Below are positions 36,060-44,582 of a stretch of 64,000 nt of DNA, piece after piece. Source of the stretch: an uncultured Microbacterium sp. Lineage in GTDB: Bacteria; Actinomycetota; Actinomycetes; Actinomycetales; Microbacteriaceae. The stretch lies in assembly GCF_937927635.1 (NCBI RefSeq), contig NZ_CALBRW010000042.1, positions 24,441-88,440 of the forward strand. Direction: 5' to 3'. The position numbers were made by a program, and so were the translations under genes. The number at the start of each line of letters is the position of its first letter. Within the stretch, counting starts at the first letter, position 1. The notes beneath the pieces are model-generated. The model was not told the origin of the DNA. It saw only the letters and a list, made by a program, of their open reading frames with translations, and made no database searches.

Positions 36060-37265
36060 TCAGGCGTCGAGCAGTCGCCGCAGGTGCATTCCGACCTCGT
36101 CGGTCTCGATGAGGAAGCCGTCATGACCGAAATCGCTGGCGAGCACGACGGCCTCGTCGTCGATGAGATTCGGGATGCTGCGCGCGATGCGCTGCTGGCC
36201 GTCGACGGGGAACAGCCGGTCGGTGTCGATGCCGATCACCAGGCTCTTCGCCGTGACGGTGTGCAGCGCCTCTTCGACGCCGCCGCGGTCGCGGCCGATG
36301 TCGTGCGAATTCATCGCTTCCACGACGGTGATGTAGCTGTTGGCATCGAAGCGACGGGTGAACTTGTTGCCATGGAAGTCCAGGTACGACTGCACGGCGA
36401 AGCGACCACCGCGGCCCAGCGGCGAGACGCCGGACTGCCAGGAGCGCTGGAAGCGCTGGTTGAGCTCGATGGGGCTGCGGTAGTTCAGCAGCGCCATCCG
36501 CCGTGCGAGCGCGAGGCCGCGATGGGGACCCTCGCCGAGGGCGGCGTCGTAGTACTCGCCGCCGGCGAAGTGCGGGTCCATGCGCACGGTCTCCAACTGC
36601 ACGAAGTTCAGCGCCAGCTGATCGGCCGTGGTCACCGGGGGAGAGGACAGCACAGCCAGCCGCTGCACGCGCTCCGGCTGCATGATCGCCCATTCCAGCG
36701 CGTGCATGCCGCCCATCGAGCCGCCGATCACGGCCGCCCACCGATCGATGCCGAGTTCATCCGCCAGCCGGATCTGCGCGGCGACCTGATCGCGGATGGT
36801 GAGGTACGGGAAGCGGGAGGCCCATTCCCGGCCGTCCGGGGCGATGCTGGCGGGGCCGGTGGATCCCTGGCATCCGCCGAGCATGTTCGGCGCGATCACG
36901 AACCATCGGTCGGTGTCGATGGCGGCGCCGGGTCCGACGATGTCGTTCCACCAGCCGGCCGTGGGATGCCCGGCTCCGGCCTCGCCGCGCACGTGGCTGT
37001 CGCCGGTGAGCGCGTGCAGGATGAGCACGGCGTTGTCGCGGGCCTCGTTGAGCTCGCCCCACGACTCCCAGGCGAGGCGGGTGACGGGCAGCCGGGCACC
37101 GTTCTCGGTGCGGAAGTCTCCCAGGAACGTGAACCGGCGGTGACCCGCGTGATCGCCGTCGCGCCAGGCGCCGGTGGCCGGCGGACGTGCGCGCAGCAGA
37201 CGCTCATCGGCCTCGGTCACGGGCGCCGACGGCACCGTGTCCTCTGAGGTCGTCTGCCAGTCCAT
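36060..37265 (-). CDS. metX: Homoserine O-acetyltransferase
   Basis: This 401-residue alpha/beta-hydrolase-fold enzyme acetylates homoserine for methionine synthesis. Motifs are GCQGSTGP (131-138), the nucleophile S183 in GGSMGGMHALEW, the aspartate in GIDTDRLFP and the histidine in FGHDGFL. Its product feeds MetY, encoded upstream on the same strand. The element B gene separates the two, and 70 bases lie between the metX start and the element edge. Confidence 0.95.
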   Translation of the reverse strand: MDWQTTSEDTVPSAPVTEADERLLRARPPATGAWRDGDHAGHRRFTFLGDFRTENGARLPVTRLAWESWGELNEARDNAVLILHALTGDSHVRGEAGAGHPTAGWWNDIVGPGAAIDTDRWFVIAPNMLGGCQGSTGPASIAPDGREWASRFPYLTIRDQVAAQIRLADELGIDRWAAVIGGSMGGMHALEWAIMQPERVQRLAVLSSPPVTTADQLALNFVQLETVRMDPHFAGGEYYDAALGEGPHRGLALARRMALLNYRSPIELNQRFQRSWQSGVSPLGRGGRFAVQSYLDFHGNKFTRRFDANSYITVVEAMNSHDIGRDRGGVEEALHTVTAKSLVIGIDTDRLFPVDGQQRIARSIPNLIDDEAVVLASDFGHDGFLIETDEVGMHLRRLLDA

Positions 37266-37335
37266 GGACCCATTCTCCCGGGTGCGGGCCCGTGGGGAGG
37301 GCAGGTTACGACTGCGGTTCGGTTCCGACGCTCTC

Positions 37336-37419
37336 GTCGAAACCCCTCATGACTGTCGAAACCCCTCGTGATCGACGCGATTCACGAGGGGTCTCGGCGC
37401 TGCTGAGGGGTCTCGACTC
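37336..37419. repeat. Element B, left array and hairpin
   Basis: Two 19-bp units on the left (37336 GTCGAAACCCCTCATGACT, 37355 GTCGAAACCCCTCGTGATC) face two inverted 19-bp units on the right (from 37382 and 37401, sharing GAGGGGTCTCG). The arms 37361-37371 and 37382-37392 form a perfect 11-bp hairpin. With the base before it, the outermost 14 bases (37335-37348) are the exact complement of 38593-38606. Confidence 0.92.
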
Positions 37420-37424
37420 TGCAG

Positions 37425-38408
37425 TCAGCCAGGTGGGCGGATGCCGAAGGACTGAAGTCTGCGAGCGAAGACGTCCAAGTCTCTGATGTGCTCGGAGCCC
37501 CACCGGATCGGTCGCCAGCCGGTGACGCCGCGGATCACATCCTCCCGGCGCTTCTCGTCCATCAGGACCTGCTCCGTCGTGCGGCCGGCGCGCATGGAGT
37601 CCCGCGTGTACTTGCCCTTGCCGTCGAATTCCCCGAACACGCGAGAACGGGGGAACCCGAAGTCCAGCCAGTAGTCCTCCTGCGCCGGGCCGACGACATG
37701 TACTTGAAGATCGAAGCCACGGTACCCGAGCCGATCGAGCTGCAGGCGACTCACACTCTCCCCAGGCAGTTGCGCGCGACCATCGGCGAATTCGATCAGC
37801 CGCCTGGCCCGAAGGATCCCGCGGGTGCTCAGACGGTTCGCACGCCCGCCGAGCCGCTCGCGCCACTGTGCGACGCGCCCGGCATCCTGCGAGTGCCCGA
37901 CGACAGCCTCGCGCCGCAGCGCGGCATCCGCGACGGACACGCCGACCTCTTCTCGATAGCGGCGGGTCATGTCGAGCACGGTGCGGTCCCGTGAAGTGCA
38001 TCGGATGCCGTCGATCTCGACGATGTCCTCCGCTGGGAGCTCGACGTCGTGCCAGCGGATGCCGGTCCGGCGCCGGCTGTGCCGTTGACCGTGGATCACG
38101 GCATGGATCGACCGGGGAGCGAGGTCGTACAGGGGGAGACCGTGCAGGACGGCGGCTGATGGCCCCCACATCACCTGTTGTCGGCCGTCGCTGTTGAGCT
38201 GGAACGCGATCACCTGCAGAAGGTGACGACCCTCGTTCCACAGGTCGTCCCATTGCTCCGCGCCGACATAGCGGCCCCGGCGAACGCGGATCAGCTTCTC
38301 CGCGGATACCTGATGAGCGAGGTCGCGCTCGGTCAGCCCGTTCCGGATCAGATCCTCGCGTGTGCGCAGCAATGAGCGCGCGGTTGCACAGTCGAGTTCC
38401 TCGTCCAT
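37425..38408 (-). CDS. AbiEi-like/PD-(D/E)XK-like protein of element B
   Basis: The protein has 327 residues and the same design as the element A gene. The N-terminal winged helix (about 14-48, REDLIRNGLTERDLAHQ ... RVRRGRYVG) is AbiEi-like. A middle region holds TSRDRTVLDM (138-147). The C-terminal nuclease-like domain has D249 (WLDFGF), E260, D262 and K266 in GEFDGKGKY, then DEKRREDVIR (284-293) and RW (302-303). Overall identity to the element A protein appears low outside this signature, so they are distant paralogues. The gene lies between metY and metX, reads in their direction and may be cotranscribed. No toxin partner is present. Confidence 0.75.
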   Translation of the reverse strand: MDEELDCATARSLLRTREDLIRNGLTERDLAHQVSAEKLIRVRRGRYVGAEQWDDLWNEGRHLLQVIAFQLNSDGRQQVMWGPSAAVLHGLPLYDLAPRSIHAVIHGQRHSRRRTGIRWHDVELPAEDIVEIDGIRCTSRDRTVLDMTRRYREEVGVSVADAALRREAVVGHSQDAGRVAQWRERLGGRANRLSTRGILRARRLIEFADGRAQLPGESVSRLQLDRLGYRGFDLQVHVVGPAQEDYWLDFGFPRSRVFGEFDGKGKYTRDSMRAGRTTEQVLMDEKRREDVIRGVTGWRPIRWGSEHIRDLDVFARRLQSFGIRPPG

Positions 38409-38523
38409 GCCGACAGCCTGCCGCTTCTCAGAGCACCCGACTCGACGATCAGCCCCGATGTGAACAACTCACACAGATCTCGCGTCTGTGCAGGACGATC
38501 CCGACCGAACAGAATCCTCGCGC

Positions 38524-38606
38524 GCCGAAACCCCTCAGCAGCGCCGAAACCCCTCGTGAATCGCAACGATCACGAGGGGTTTCGACAACCACGAGGGGTT
38601 TCGACG
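38524..38606. repeat. Element B, right array and hairpin
   Basis: Two 19-bp-period units (GCCGAAACCCCTC at 38524 and 38543) face two inverted units (CACGAGGGGTTTCGAC at 38571 and 38590). The arms 38545-38559 and 38570-38584 form a perfect 15-bp hairpin with a 10-base loop. The element ends with GAGGGGTTTCGACG (38593-38606), 54 bases from the metY stop. Confidence 0.92.
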
Positions 38607-38659
38607 CAGGAAGCGCAGAAAGCGTAGGAAGCGCGGAGGGCCCGGGCAGAAGGAGCGCG

Positions 38660-39979
38660 TCAGGCGCGAGCGAGCTCCGCGGCCTTGCTCGCGGCGGCCA
38701 GTGCCTGGGCCAGGTCCTCCTTGAGGTCCTCGACGTTCTCCAGGCCCACCGACAGGCGCACGAGGCCCGGGGTGACGCCACCGGACAGCTGCTCCTCGGG
38801 GCTCAGCTGCGAGTGCGTGGTGGAGGCCGGGTGGATGACCAGCGAGCGCACGTCGCCGATGTTGGCGAGGTGGCTGAACAGCTTCAGGCTGTCGACGAAC
38901 GCGCGGCCGACGTCGACGCCGCCCTTGAGCTCGAACGAGAGCACCGCTCCCGCACCGCCCGGCACGTACTTCTGCGCGTTGGCGTACCAGGGCGAGCTGG
39001 GCAGGCTGGCGTAGCTGACCGAGGCGACCTCGTCGCGGCCCTCGAGCCACTCGGCGATCTTCTTGGTGTTCTCGACGTGGCGCTCCATGCGCAGCGACAG
39101 CGTCTCGATGCCCTGGATGAGCTGCCAGGCGCTGGCCGGGGCGATGGCGGGGCCGGTGTCGCGCAGCAGCTGCACGCGGGCCTTGATGATGTACGCGATG
39201 CCGTCGCCGAGGGCTCCGGAGTAGCTCACGCCGTGGTAGGACGGGTCCGGCTCGGTCAGGCCCGGGAACTTGTCGGCGTGCTGCGACCAGGGGAAGGTGC
39301 CGCCGTCGACGATGATGCCGGCGATGATCGTGCCGTGGCCGCCGAGGAACTTCGTGGCGGCGTGGATGACGATGTCGGCGCCGTGCTCGAACGGACGCAG
39401 CAGGTACGGCGTGGCGATGGTGTTGTCGACGATGAACGGCACGCCGGCCTCGTGCGCGATGTCGGCGACGGTGCGGATGTCCAGCACGTTGATCTTCGGG
39501 TTTCCGATCGACTCGGCGAAGAACAGCTTGGTGTTCGGCTGCACGGCACTGCGCCATGCCTCGGGGTCGTCCTGGTCGGAGACGAAGGTGGTCTCGATGC
39601 CCAGCTTGGCCAGCGTGTAGCGCAGCAGGTTGTAGGTGCCGCCGTAGATCGCAGCGGAGGCGACGACGTGGTCGCCCGCGCCGGCCAGGTTCAGGATCGA
39701 CAGCGTTGCGGCCGACATGCCGGATGCCACCAGCAGGGCGCCGGTGCCGCCCTCGAGCGCGGCCAGGCGCTGCTCGACGACATCCTGCGTCGGGTTCTGG
39801 ATGCGGGTGTAGATGTTGCCGGTCTCGGCCAGCGAGAACAGGTTCGCGGCGTGCTCGGTGTCGCGGAACACGAACGAGGTGGTCTGGTAGATCGGCGTGG
39901 CACGCGAGCCGGTGACCGGGTCGGGTGCGGCGCCCGAGTGGATCTGCTTGGTTTCGAAACGCCAGTCTTCAGCGGTCAT
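38660..39979 (-). CDS. metY: O-acetylhomoserine sulfhydrylase
   Basis: This 439-residue PLP enzyme makes homocysteine from O-acetylhomoserine and sulfide. The family motifs are TRIQNPTQDVVEQRLAALEGG, the PLP lysine K210 in HAATKFLGGHG, and SGGVTPGLVRLSVGLE near the end. It would use the product of MetX. In related genomes metY and metX are usually adjacent, but here element B lies between them. The upstream gap (39980-40126) contains a 12-bp palindrome. Confidence 0.95.
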   Translation of the reverse strand: MTAEDWRFETKQIHSGAAPDPVTGSRATPIYQTTSFVFRDTEHAANLFSLAETGNIYTRIQNPTQDVVEQRLAALEGGTGALLVASGMSAATLSILNLAGAGDHVVASAAIYGGTYNLLRYTLAKLGIETTFVSDQDDPEAWRSAVQPNTKLFFAESIGNPKINVLDIRTVADIAHEAGVPFIVDNTIATPYLLRPFEHGADIVIHAATKFLGGHGTIIAGIIVDGGTFPWSQHADKFPGLTEPDPSYHGVSYSGALGDGIAYIIKARVQLLRDTGPAIAPASAWQLIQGIETLSLRMERHVENTKKIAEWLEGRDEVASVSYASLPSSPWYANAQKYVPGGAGAVLSFELKGGVDVGRAFVDSLKLFSHLANIGDVRSLVIHPASTTHSQLSPEEQLSGGVTPGLVRLSVGLENVEDLKEDLAQALAAASKAAELARA

Positions 39980-40070
39980 CGTCTCTCCCTGGGCGTGGAT
40001 GTCGGGTGGCGGGCATGTGCCCTTCTGTGACAGTACGGAGCCGTCCGCACACCGGACAACCCGCGGGAAA

Positions 40071-40082
40071 TGTTACGTAACA
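40071..40082. promoter_or_regulatory. Palindrome TGTTACGTAACA between divergent metY and SDR genes
   Basis: A perfect 12-bp palindrome 92 bases upstream of the metY start and 45 bases upstream of the SDR start. It is AT-rich against its surroundings and is a plausible operator. I cannot assign a regulator. Confidence 0.45.
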
Positions 40083-40126
40083 GACGGATGTCCGGTTCAC
40101 GACGGGAAAAGCCGTACGGTGGAGGC

Positions 40127-40912
40127 ATGGTGAACAGACGTGCTGTGGTCACAGGAGCCAGCAGCGGTATCGGAGAGGCGACCGCCCGCGCGCTGCGCGC
40201 GCAGGGCTGGGATGTCGTGGGAGTCGCTCGGCGCGCCGAGCGCCTGGCGGAGCTGGATGCCGAGATCGGCTCCACCTCCATCCCCTGCGACCTGACGGAC
40301 GCGGATGCCGTGGACGAGCTGATGGGCCGCCTGGCGACCACCGGGCCCGTGCACGCCCTCGTGCAGGTCGCCGGTGGGGCGCGCGGCACCGACAGCGTCG
40401 AGGGCGGCGACATCGGCGACTGGCAGTGGATGTACGACGCGAACGTGCTCTCCACGCAGCGTCTCGTGGCGGGCATCCTGCCGCTGCTGCGTCTGGCGGC
40501 GGAGGAGAGCGGCCACGCCGATACGGTGTTCGTCACCTCCACCGCCTCCCAGACCGGCTACCCCGGTGGCGGCGGGTACAACGCGGCGAAGGCCGCGCAG
40601 TCCATGCTCGTGAAGGTGCTGCGCCAGGAGCTCAACGGCGAGCCGATCCGCGTGGTCGAGGTCGCCCCAGGCATGGTGCACACCGAGGAGTTCACGCTGA
40701 ACCGCCTGGGCGGCGACAGCATCGCGGCCGAGGCCGTCTACTCCGGGGTCGAGGAGCCGCTGCTGGCCGAGGATGTCGCCGACGTCATCGCCTATGCGCT
40801 GAATGCTCCGCGCCGGGTGAACCTGGACCTCGTCACCATGCGCCCCGTGGCGCAGTCCGCCCAGCACCTGCTGGCCCGCGGCCCGCTGCACGTGCGCACC
40901 GACGTCGACTGA
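40127..40912 (+). CDS. Short-chain dehydrogenase/reductase
   Basis: This 261-residue classical SDR has the cofactor motif TGASSGIGEATARALRAQGW. The catalytic serine region is VTSTASQTG, and the YxxxK motif is in GYNAAKAAQ. The closest type is the YdfG/NADP-dependent serine or 3-hydroxy acid dehydrogenase group. ATG at 40127 is kept. GTG at 40130 has better spacing to the GGTGGAGG ribosome site and may be the true start. Its stop overlaps the ung start (TGATG). Confidence 0.87.
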   Translation: MVNRRAVVTGASSGIGEATARALRAQGWDVVGVARRAERLAELDAEIGSTSIPCDLTDADAVDELMGRLATTGPVHALVQVAGGARGTDSVEGGDIGDWQWMYDANVLSTQRLVAGILPLLRLAAEESGHADTVFVTSTASQTGYPGGGGYNAAKAAQSMLVKVLRQELNGEPIRVVEVAPGMVHTEEFTLNRLGGDSIAAEAVYSGVEEPLLAEDVADVIAYALNAPRRVNLDLVTMRPVAQSAQHLLARGPLHVRTDVD

Positions 40913-41610
40913 TGCCCCAGACCCTCGCCCAGCTCGCCGACGCCGGGCAGCTCGACCCCGGCTGGGCGGAGGCGCTGGCGCCCGTGCAGCCGCTGATCGC
41001 AGAGCTCGGAGACCGGCTGCGCGCGGAGAACGCCGCAGGTCGAGGGTACCTGCCGGCCGGCGCGAACGTGCTCCGCGCTTTCCAGCGCCCGCTGGCCGAC
41101 GTGAAGGTGCTCATCACCGGGCAGGACCCGTATCCCACCCCCGGTCACCCGATCGGGCTGTCGTTCGCGGTCGGCCGCGATGTGCGTCCGCTGCCACGCA
41201 GCCTCGGCAACATCTACAGGGAACGGCAGGACGACCTCGGCATCCCGCCCGCACCGCACGGCGATCTGACCGCCTGGAGCGATCAGGGCGTGCTGCTGCT
41301 GAACAGGGTGCTCACCGTCCGCCCCGGCACGCCCGCCTCGCATCGCGGCTGGGGCTGGGAGAAGGTCACCGAGCTCGCCATCCGCGCACTGGTCGCGCGG
41401 CAGCGCCCGCTGGTCGCCATCCTGTGGGGAGCGGATGCCCGGGGCCTGAAACCCCTGCTGGGCAGCACCCCGATCATCGAATCCGCGCACCCGTCGCCGC
41501 TGTCGGCGAGCCGCGGCTTCTTCGGCTCGCGGCCGTTCTCGCGAGCCAACGCGCTCCTGGAGTCCCAGGGTGCGCAGCCCGTCGACTGGCGAGTGGAGGG
41601 CGAGGCATGA
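40912..41610 (+). CDS. ung: Uracil-DNA glycosylase (family 1)
   Basis: This 232-residue enzyme removes uracil from DNA. The water-activating motif GQDPYP (70-75, D72), the uracil-binding LLLNRVLTV and the leucine-loop HPSPLS (193-198, H193) are all present. It overlaps the SDR stop by one base and the GNAT start by four, so the three genes form a tight operon. Confidence 0.95.
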   Translation: MPQTLAQLADAGQLDPGWAEALAPVQPLIAELGDRLRAENAAGRGYLPAGANVLRAFQRPLADVKVLITGQDPYPTPGHPIGLSFAVGRDVRPLPRSLGNIYRERQDDLGIPPAPHGDLTAWSDQGVLLLNRVLTVRPGTPASHRGWGWEKVTELAIRALVARQRPLVAILWGADARGLKPLLGSTPIIESAHPSPLSASRGFFGSRPFSRANALLESQGAQPVDWRVEGEA

Positions 41611-42110
41611 GCCCGCTGAGCATCCGTCCCGTCGCGGATGCCGATCTGCCGGCCATCCGCGACATCTACAACCACTACGTGCGCACCTCCACGGTGACGT
41701 ACGACGAGGTGGAGTCCACGGCCGAGACCTGGGCGGCCAAAGCGGAGCGCATCGCCGCCGCAGGCATCCCGTTCCTGGTGGCGGAGCGCGAGGACGGCGA
41801 GCTGCTGGGCTACGCGCTCGGACAGCCGTGGTCGCCGAAGTCGGCGTACCGGTTCACGATCGAGAACTCGATCTACCTGGCGCCCTCGGCAGCAGGCCAG
41901 GGCATCGGCTGGGCGCTGCTGGCGCGCTTCCTCGACGCCTGCCGTGATGCCGGCTTCCGCCAGGTGATCGCCGTGATCTCCGATCGTGGGACGGACGCGT
42001 CCATCGCACTGCATCGCAAGGCCGGGTTCGTGGACGTCGGCAGGCTCACCGAGGTGGGGGAGAAGTTCGGCGAGCCGCAGGGCGTGTTCCTGCTGCAGAA
42101 GAGCCTCTAG
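41607..42110 (+). CDS. GNAT N-acetyltransferase (phosphinothricin-acetyltransferase-like)
   Basis: This 167-residue acetyltransferase begins with LSIRPVADADLPAIRDIYNHYV. TSTVTYDEVESTAETW and the acetyl-CoA loop APSAAGQGIGWALLARFL match the PAT/MnaT group, which acetylates phosphinothricin or methionine sulfone-like compounds. The start overlaps the ung stop (ATGA). Its stop codon overlaps the stop of the convergent ABC ATPase gene in a shared CTAG. Confidence 0.88.
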   Translation: MSPLSIRPVADADLPAIRDIYNHYVRTSTVTYDEVESTAETWAAKAERIAAAGIPFLVAEREDGELLGYALGQPWSPKSAYRFTIENSIYLAPSAAGQGIGWALLARFLDACRDAGFRQVIAVISDRGTDASIALHRKAGFVDVGRLTEVGEKFGEPQGVFLLQKSL

Positions 42111-42895
42111 GCCTCCGGGATCACCGGGATGGCGGCCAGCAGCCGGCGCGTGTAGTCCTCCGCAGGGCGCTGCAGCACGGCATCCGTCCTGCCCTGCTCC
42201 ACGATGCGGCCGTCCTTCATGACCACCACCGAGTCGGCGAGATTCTGCACCACGCCGATGTCATGCGACACCATGATCACCGTCAGGCCCTCCTGCCGCT
42301 GCAGGTCGGTCAGCAGCTCGAGGACCTGTGCGCGCACCGTGACGTCGAGCGCCGAGAGCGGCTCATCGCCGACGAGGATGCGCGGGCGGTGCGCGATGGC
42401 ACGCGCCACAGCGATGCGCTGCCGCTGCCCGCCGGAGAACTCGTGCGGATGGCGGTCAGCCATGTCGGCCTCCAACCCCACCTGCACGAGCACTTCGCGC
42501 ACGCGGGCGCGACGGTCGCCGGGGATGTCCAGGGCCCACAGCGGCTCGGAGATGATCTGGCCGGCGGTCATCCGCGGGTCCAGCGACGCGTACGGGTCCT
42601 GGAACACCAGTCCGGTCTGCCTGCGCAGCCAGTGCAGCGAACGAGTGGATGCCGTGGCATCCACCTCCCTGCCGTCCACGACGACCCGTCCGGTGGTCGG
42701 ACGGTCCAGTCCCAGCAGCAGCCGCACCAGCGTCGACTTGCCCGAGCCGGACTCGCCGATGATGCCGACGGACTCGCCCTCCTCGATGGCCAGGTCGGTG
42801 GGATGAAGTGCCACGCTCAGACGGCGCCGCTCGAACAGCGAGCGCGCGGGCACGGCGAAGGATCGGCTGAGGCCTGCGGCTTCGATGAGGCTCAT
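42107..42895 (-). CDS. Peptide-type ABC transporter ATPase (OppF/DppF type)
   Basis: This 262-residue ATPase has Walker A GESGSGKSTL, signature FSGGQRQRIAVARA, Walker B LVGDEPLSALD and H-loop VSHDIG. It is the last gene of the importer operon. Start MSLIEAAGL at 42895 overlaps the OppD-type stop by 4 bases. It lacks the long C-terminal oligopeptide-binding tail with cysteines, so it is the short form of the family. Confidence 0.92.
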   Translation of the reverse strand: MSLIEAAGLSRSFAVPARSLFERRRLSVALHPTDLAIEEGESVGIIGESGSGKSTLVRLLLGLDRPTTGRVVVDGREVDATASTRSLHWLRRQTGLVFQDPYASLDPRMTAGQIISEPLWALDIPGDRRARVREVLVQVGLEADMADRHPHEFSGGQRQRIAVARAIAHRPRILVGDEPLSALDVTVRAQVLELLTDLQRQEGLTVIMVSHDIGVVQNLADSVVVMKDGRIVEQGRTDAVLQRPAEDYTRRLLAAIPVIPEA

Positions 42896-43704
42896 GCCGC
42901 GCCTCCCTCGTGCTCGTCGCGGCCGTGCTCGGGGCGCCACAGCGTGGCGGTGGCGTCGCGCAGCAGCGCCTGTGTGACGGGGGATTCCGGCGCGCTCAGC
43001 AGCTTCGCCACCTCGCCCTGCTCCACCACGTGCCCGTGCTCGAGCACGACGGCGTGCGTGGCGACCTGCGCCAGTACGGCCAGATCGTGCGTGATGAACA
43101 CCAGCGACATGCCGTGCTCGCTGACCAGCGACAGCAGCAGCTTCAGGACCTCGGCCTGGATCGTGACGTCCAGCGCGGTGGTCGGCTCGTCGGTGATGAG
43201 CAGCTTCGGACGGCAGGCCAGGGCCATGGCGATGGCCACGCGCTGGCGCTGGCCGCCGGAGAGCTGGTGCGGATAGCGGTCGACGATGGTGTCCGGCTCG
43301 GGCAGTCGCACGCGCTCGGCCTCGGCGATCGCCCTCTCCCTGGCCTGATGGCGCCCGACGCGCTCGTGGATGCGGATCGACTCCGCGATCTGCCGCCCCA
43401 CGGTGCGGATGGGGTTCAGCGCCGTGCGGGGCTCCTGGAAGACCATGCCGATGTCGTCGCCGCGCAGCTTCGCGAGCTCCCGATCCGGCATCCCGATCAG
43501 CTCGACCCCGTTCCAGCGGATGCTGCCGCTCGCGGTCGCATTGTCGGGCAGCAGCCCCAGGATCGCCAGCGCCGTCAGGGACTTGCCCGATCCGGATTCG
43601 CCGATCAGGCCGAAGCGCTGCCCGTCCTCGACCGTGAACGAGACGCCGTCCACGACACGCGTGCCGTCGATCTCGATCACGAGGTCCCGCACCTGGAGGG
43701 TCAT
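42892..43704 (-). CDS. Peptide-type ABC transporter ATPase (OppD/DppD type)
   Basis: This 270-residue ATPase has Walker A GESGSGKSLTALAILGLL, the Q-loop MVFQEPRTALNPI, signature LSGGQRQRVAIAMA, Walker B LITDEPTTALD and H-loop ITHDLAVLAQ. The ATG at 43704 overlaps the permease stop (ATGA). The frame continues open upstream as an out-of-frame shadow of the permease and is trimmed. Confidence 0.93.
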   Translation of the reverse strand: MTLQVRDLVIEIDGTRVVDGVSFTVEDGQRFGLIGESGSGKSLTALAILGLLPDNATASGSIRWNGVELIGMPDRELAKLRGDDIGMVFQEPRTALNPIRTVGRQIAESIRIHERVGRHQARERAIAEAERVRLPEPDTIVDRYPHQLSGGQRQRVAIAMALACRPKLLITDEPTTALDVTIQAEVLKLLLSLVSEHGMSLVFITHDLAVLAQVATHAVVLEHGHVVEQGEVAKLLSAPESPVTQALLRDATATLWRPEHGRDEHEGGAA

Positions 43705-44582
43705 GCGACCACCACCGGCACGTGCACCTGTGCGCTGCGGTGGCTGAGGGTCGGGTCCGTCGCCTCGCGCAGCGCGTCGCCCAGCAGGTTCAGCCCCAGC
43801 ACGGTGATCGTGATGGCCAGGCCCGGCCACACGACAGTCAGCGGATGCACGCCGATGTACCGCTGCAGATCGGCCAGCAGCGTGCCCCAGGACGCCTCGG
43901 TGAGCGTGGCGCCGAAGCCGAGGTAGGACAGCCCCGCCTCGGCCAGCACGGCGACCGCCATCGACCAGGACAGCTGCACGATGAACACCGGCGCCACGTT
44001 CGGCAGCAGGTGCCGCACGAGGTTCTGCCCGGTGGTGAGGCCGTTGGCCCGACCGGCCACGACGAAATCGCTCTGCTGCACTCGACGCAGCTCGGGCCGG
44101 GTGACGCGGGCGATGCTGACGCCGAACCCGATGCCCACCGAGAGCACGACGACCCACAGCGATCCGCCCCAGACCGCCGAGATCATCATCGCGATCATCA
44201 GCACGGGGAAGGCGATGAGGATGTCGACCAGCACCGCCACGGTCTCGCGCATCCACCGCGCGGTGAGCGCGCCCAGTGCGGCCAGCGCGACGCCCACGCC
44301 GGTGGCGACGACGCCCGATCCGACGGCGACGAAGACGGTCGTGCGGGCGCCGGCCATCACCAGACTGAGGATGTCGCGCCCGGTGCCGTCGGTGCCCAGC
44401 ACGTGCGGCCAGCCGGGATCGGCCCAGCGGCCGCGCACATCGGAGATCATGGGGTCGAAGGGCGTCCAGAACGCCGAGACCAGCGCCGTCAGCGCGATCA
44501 GCAGCACGACGATCACGCCGAACAGTCCGGTACCGGACGAGAGCAGGGCGCGCAGCCAGCGGGGCATCAGACGGCGGGGCAT
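43701..44582 (-). CDS. Peptide-type ABC permease (DppC type)
   Basis: This 293-residue permease has six membrane helices and the N-terminal DppC segment (FWTPFDPMISDVRGRWADPG, GTDGTGRDILS). The ATPase-contact loop is VVAGRANGLTTGQNLVRHLLPNV. ATG at 44582 overlaps the previous stop (TGATG), with AGGAGG 9 bases upstream. ATG at 44567 is an alternative start. Confidence 0.92.
   Translation of the reverse strand: MPRRLMPRWLRALLSSGTGLFGVIVVLLIALTALVSAFWTPFDPMISDVRGRWADPGWPHVLGTDGTGRDILSLVMAGARTTVFVAVGSGVVATGVGVALAALGALTARWMRETVAVLVDILIAFPVLMIAMMISAVWGGSLWVVVLSVGIGFGVSIARVTRPELRRVQQSDFVVAGRANGLTTGQNLVRHLLPNVAPVFIVQLSWSMAVAVLAEAGLSYLGFGATLTEASWGTLLADLQRYIGVHPLTVVWPGLAITITVLGLNLLGDALREATDPTLSHRSAQVHVPVVVA

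Noticed and set aside
37425..38408. Restriction-modification system
   Set aside because: Despite the nuclease-like C-terminus, no methyltransferase gene or specificity subunit is nearby.
39980..40126. SAM riboswitch before metY
   Set aside because: No recognisable SAM aptamer helices. Only a short palindrome is visible.
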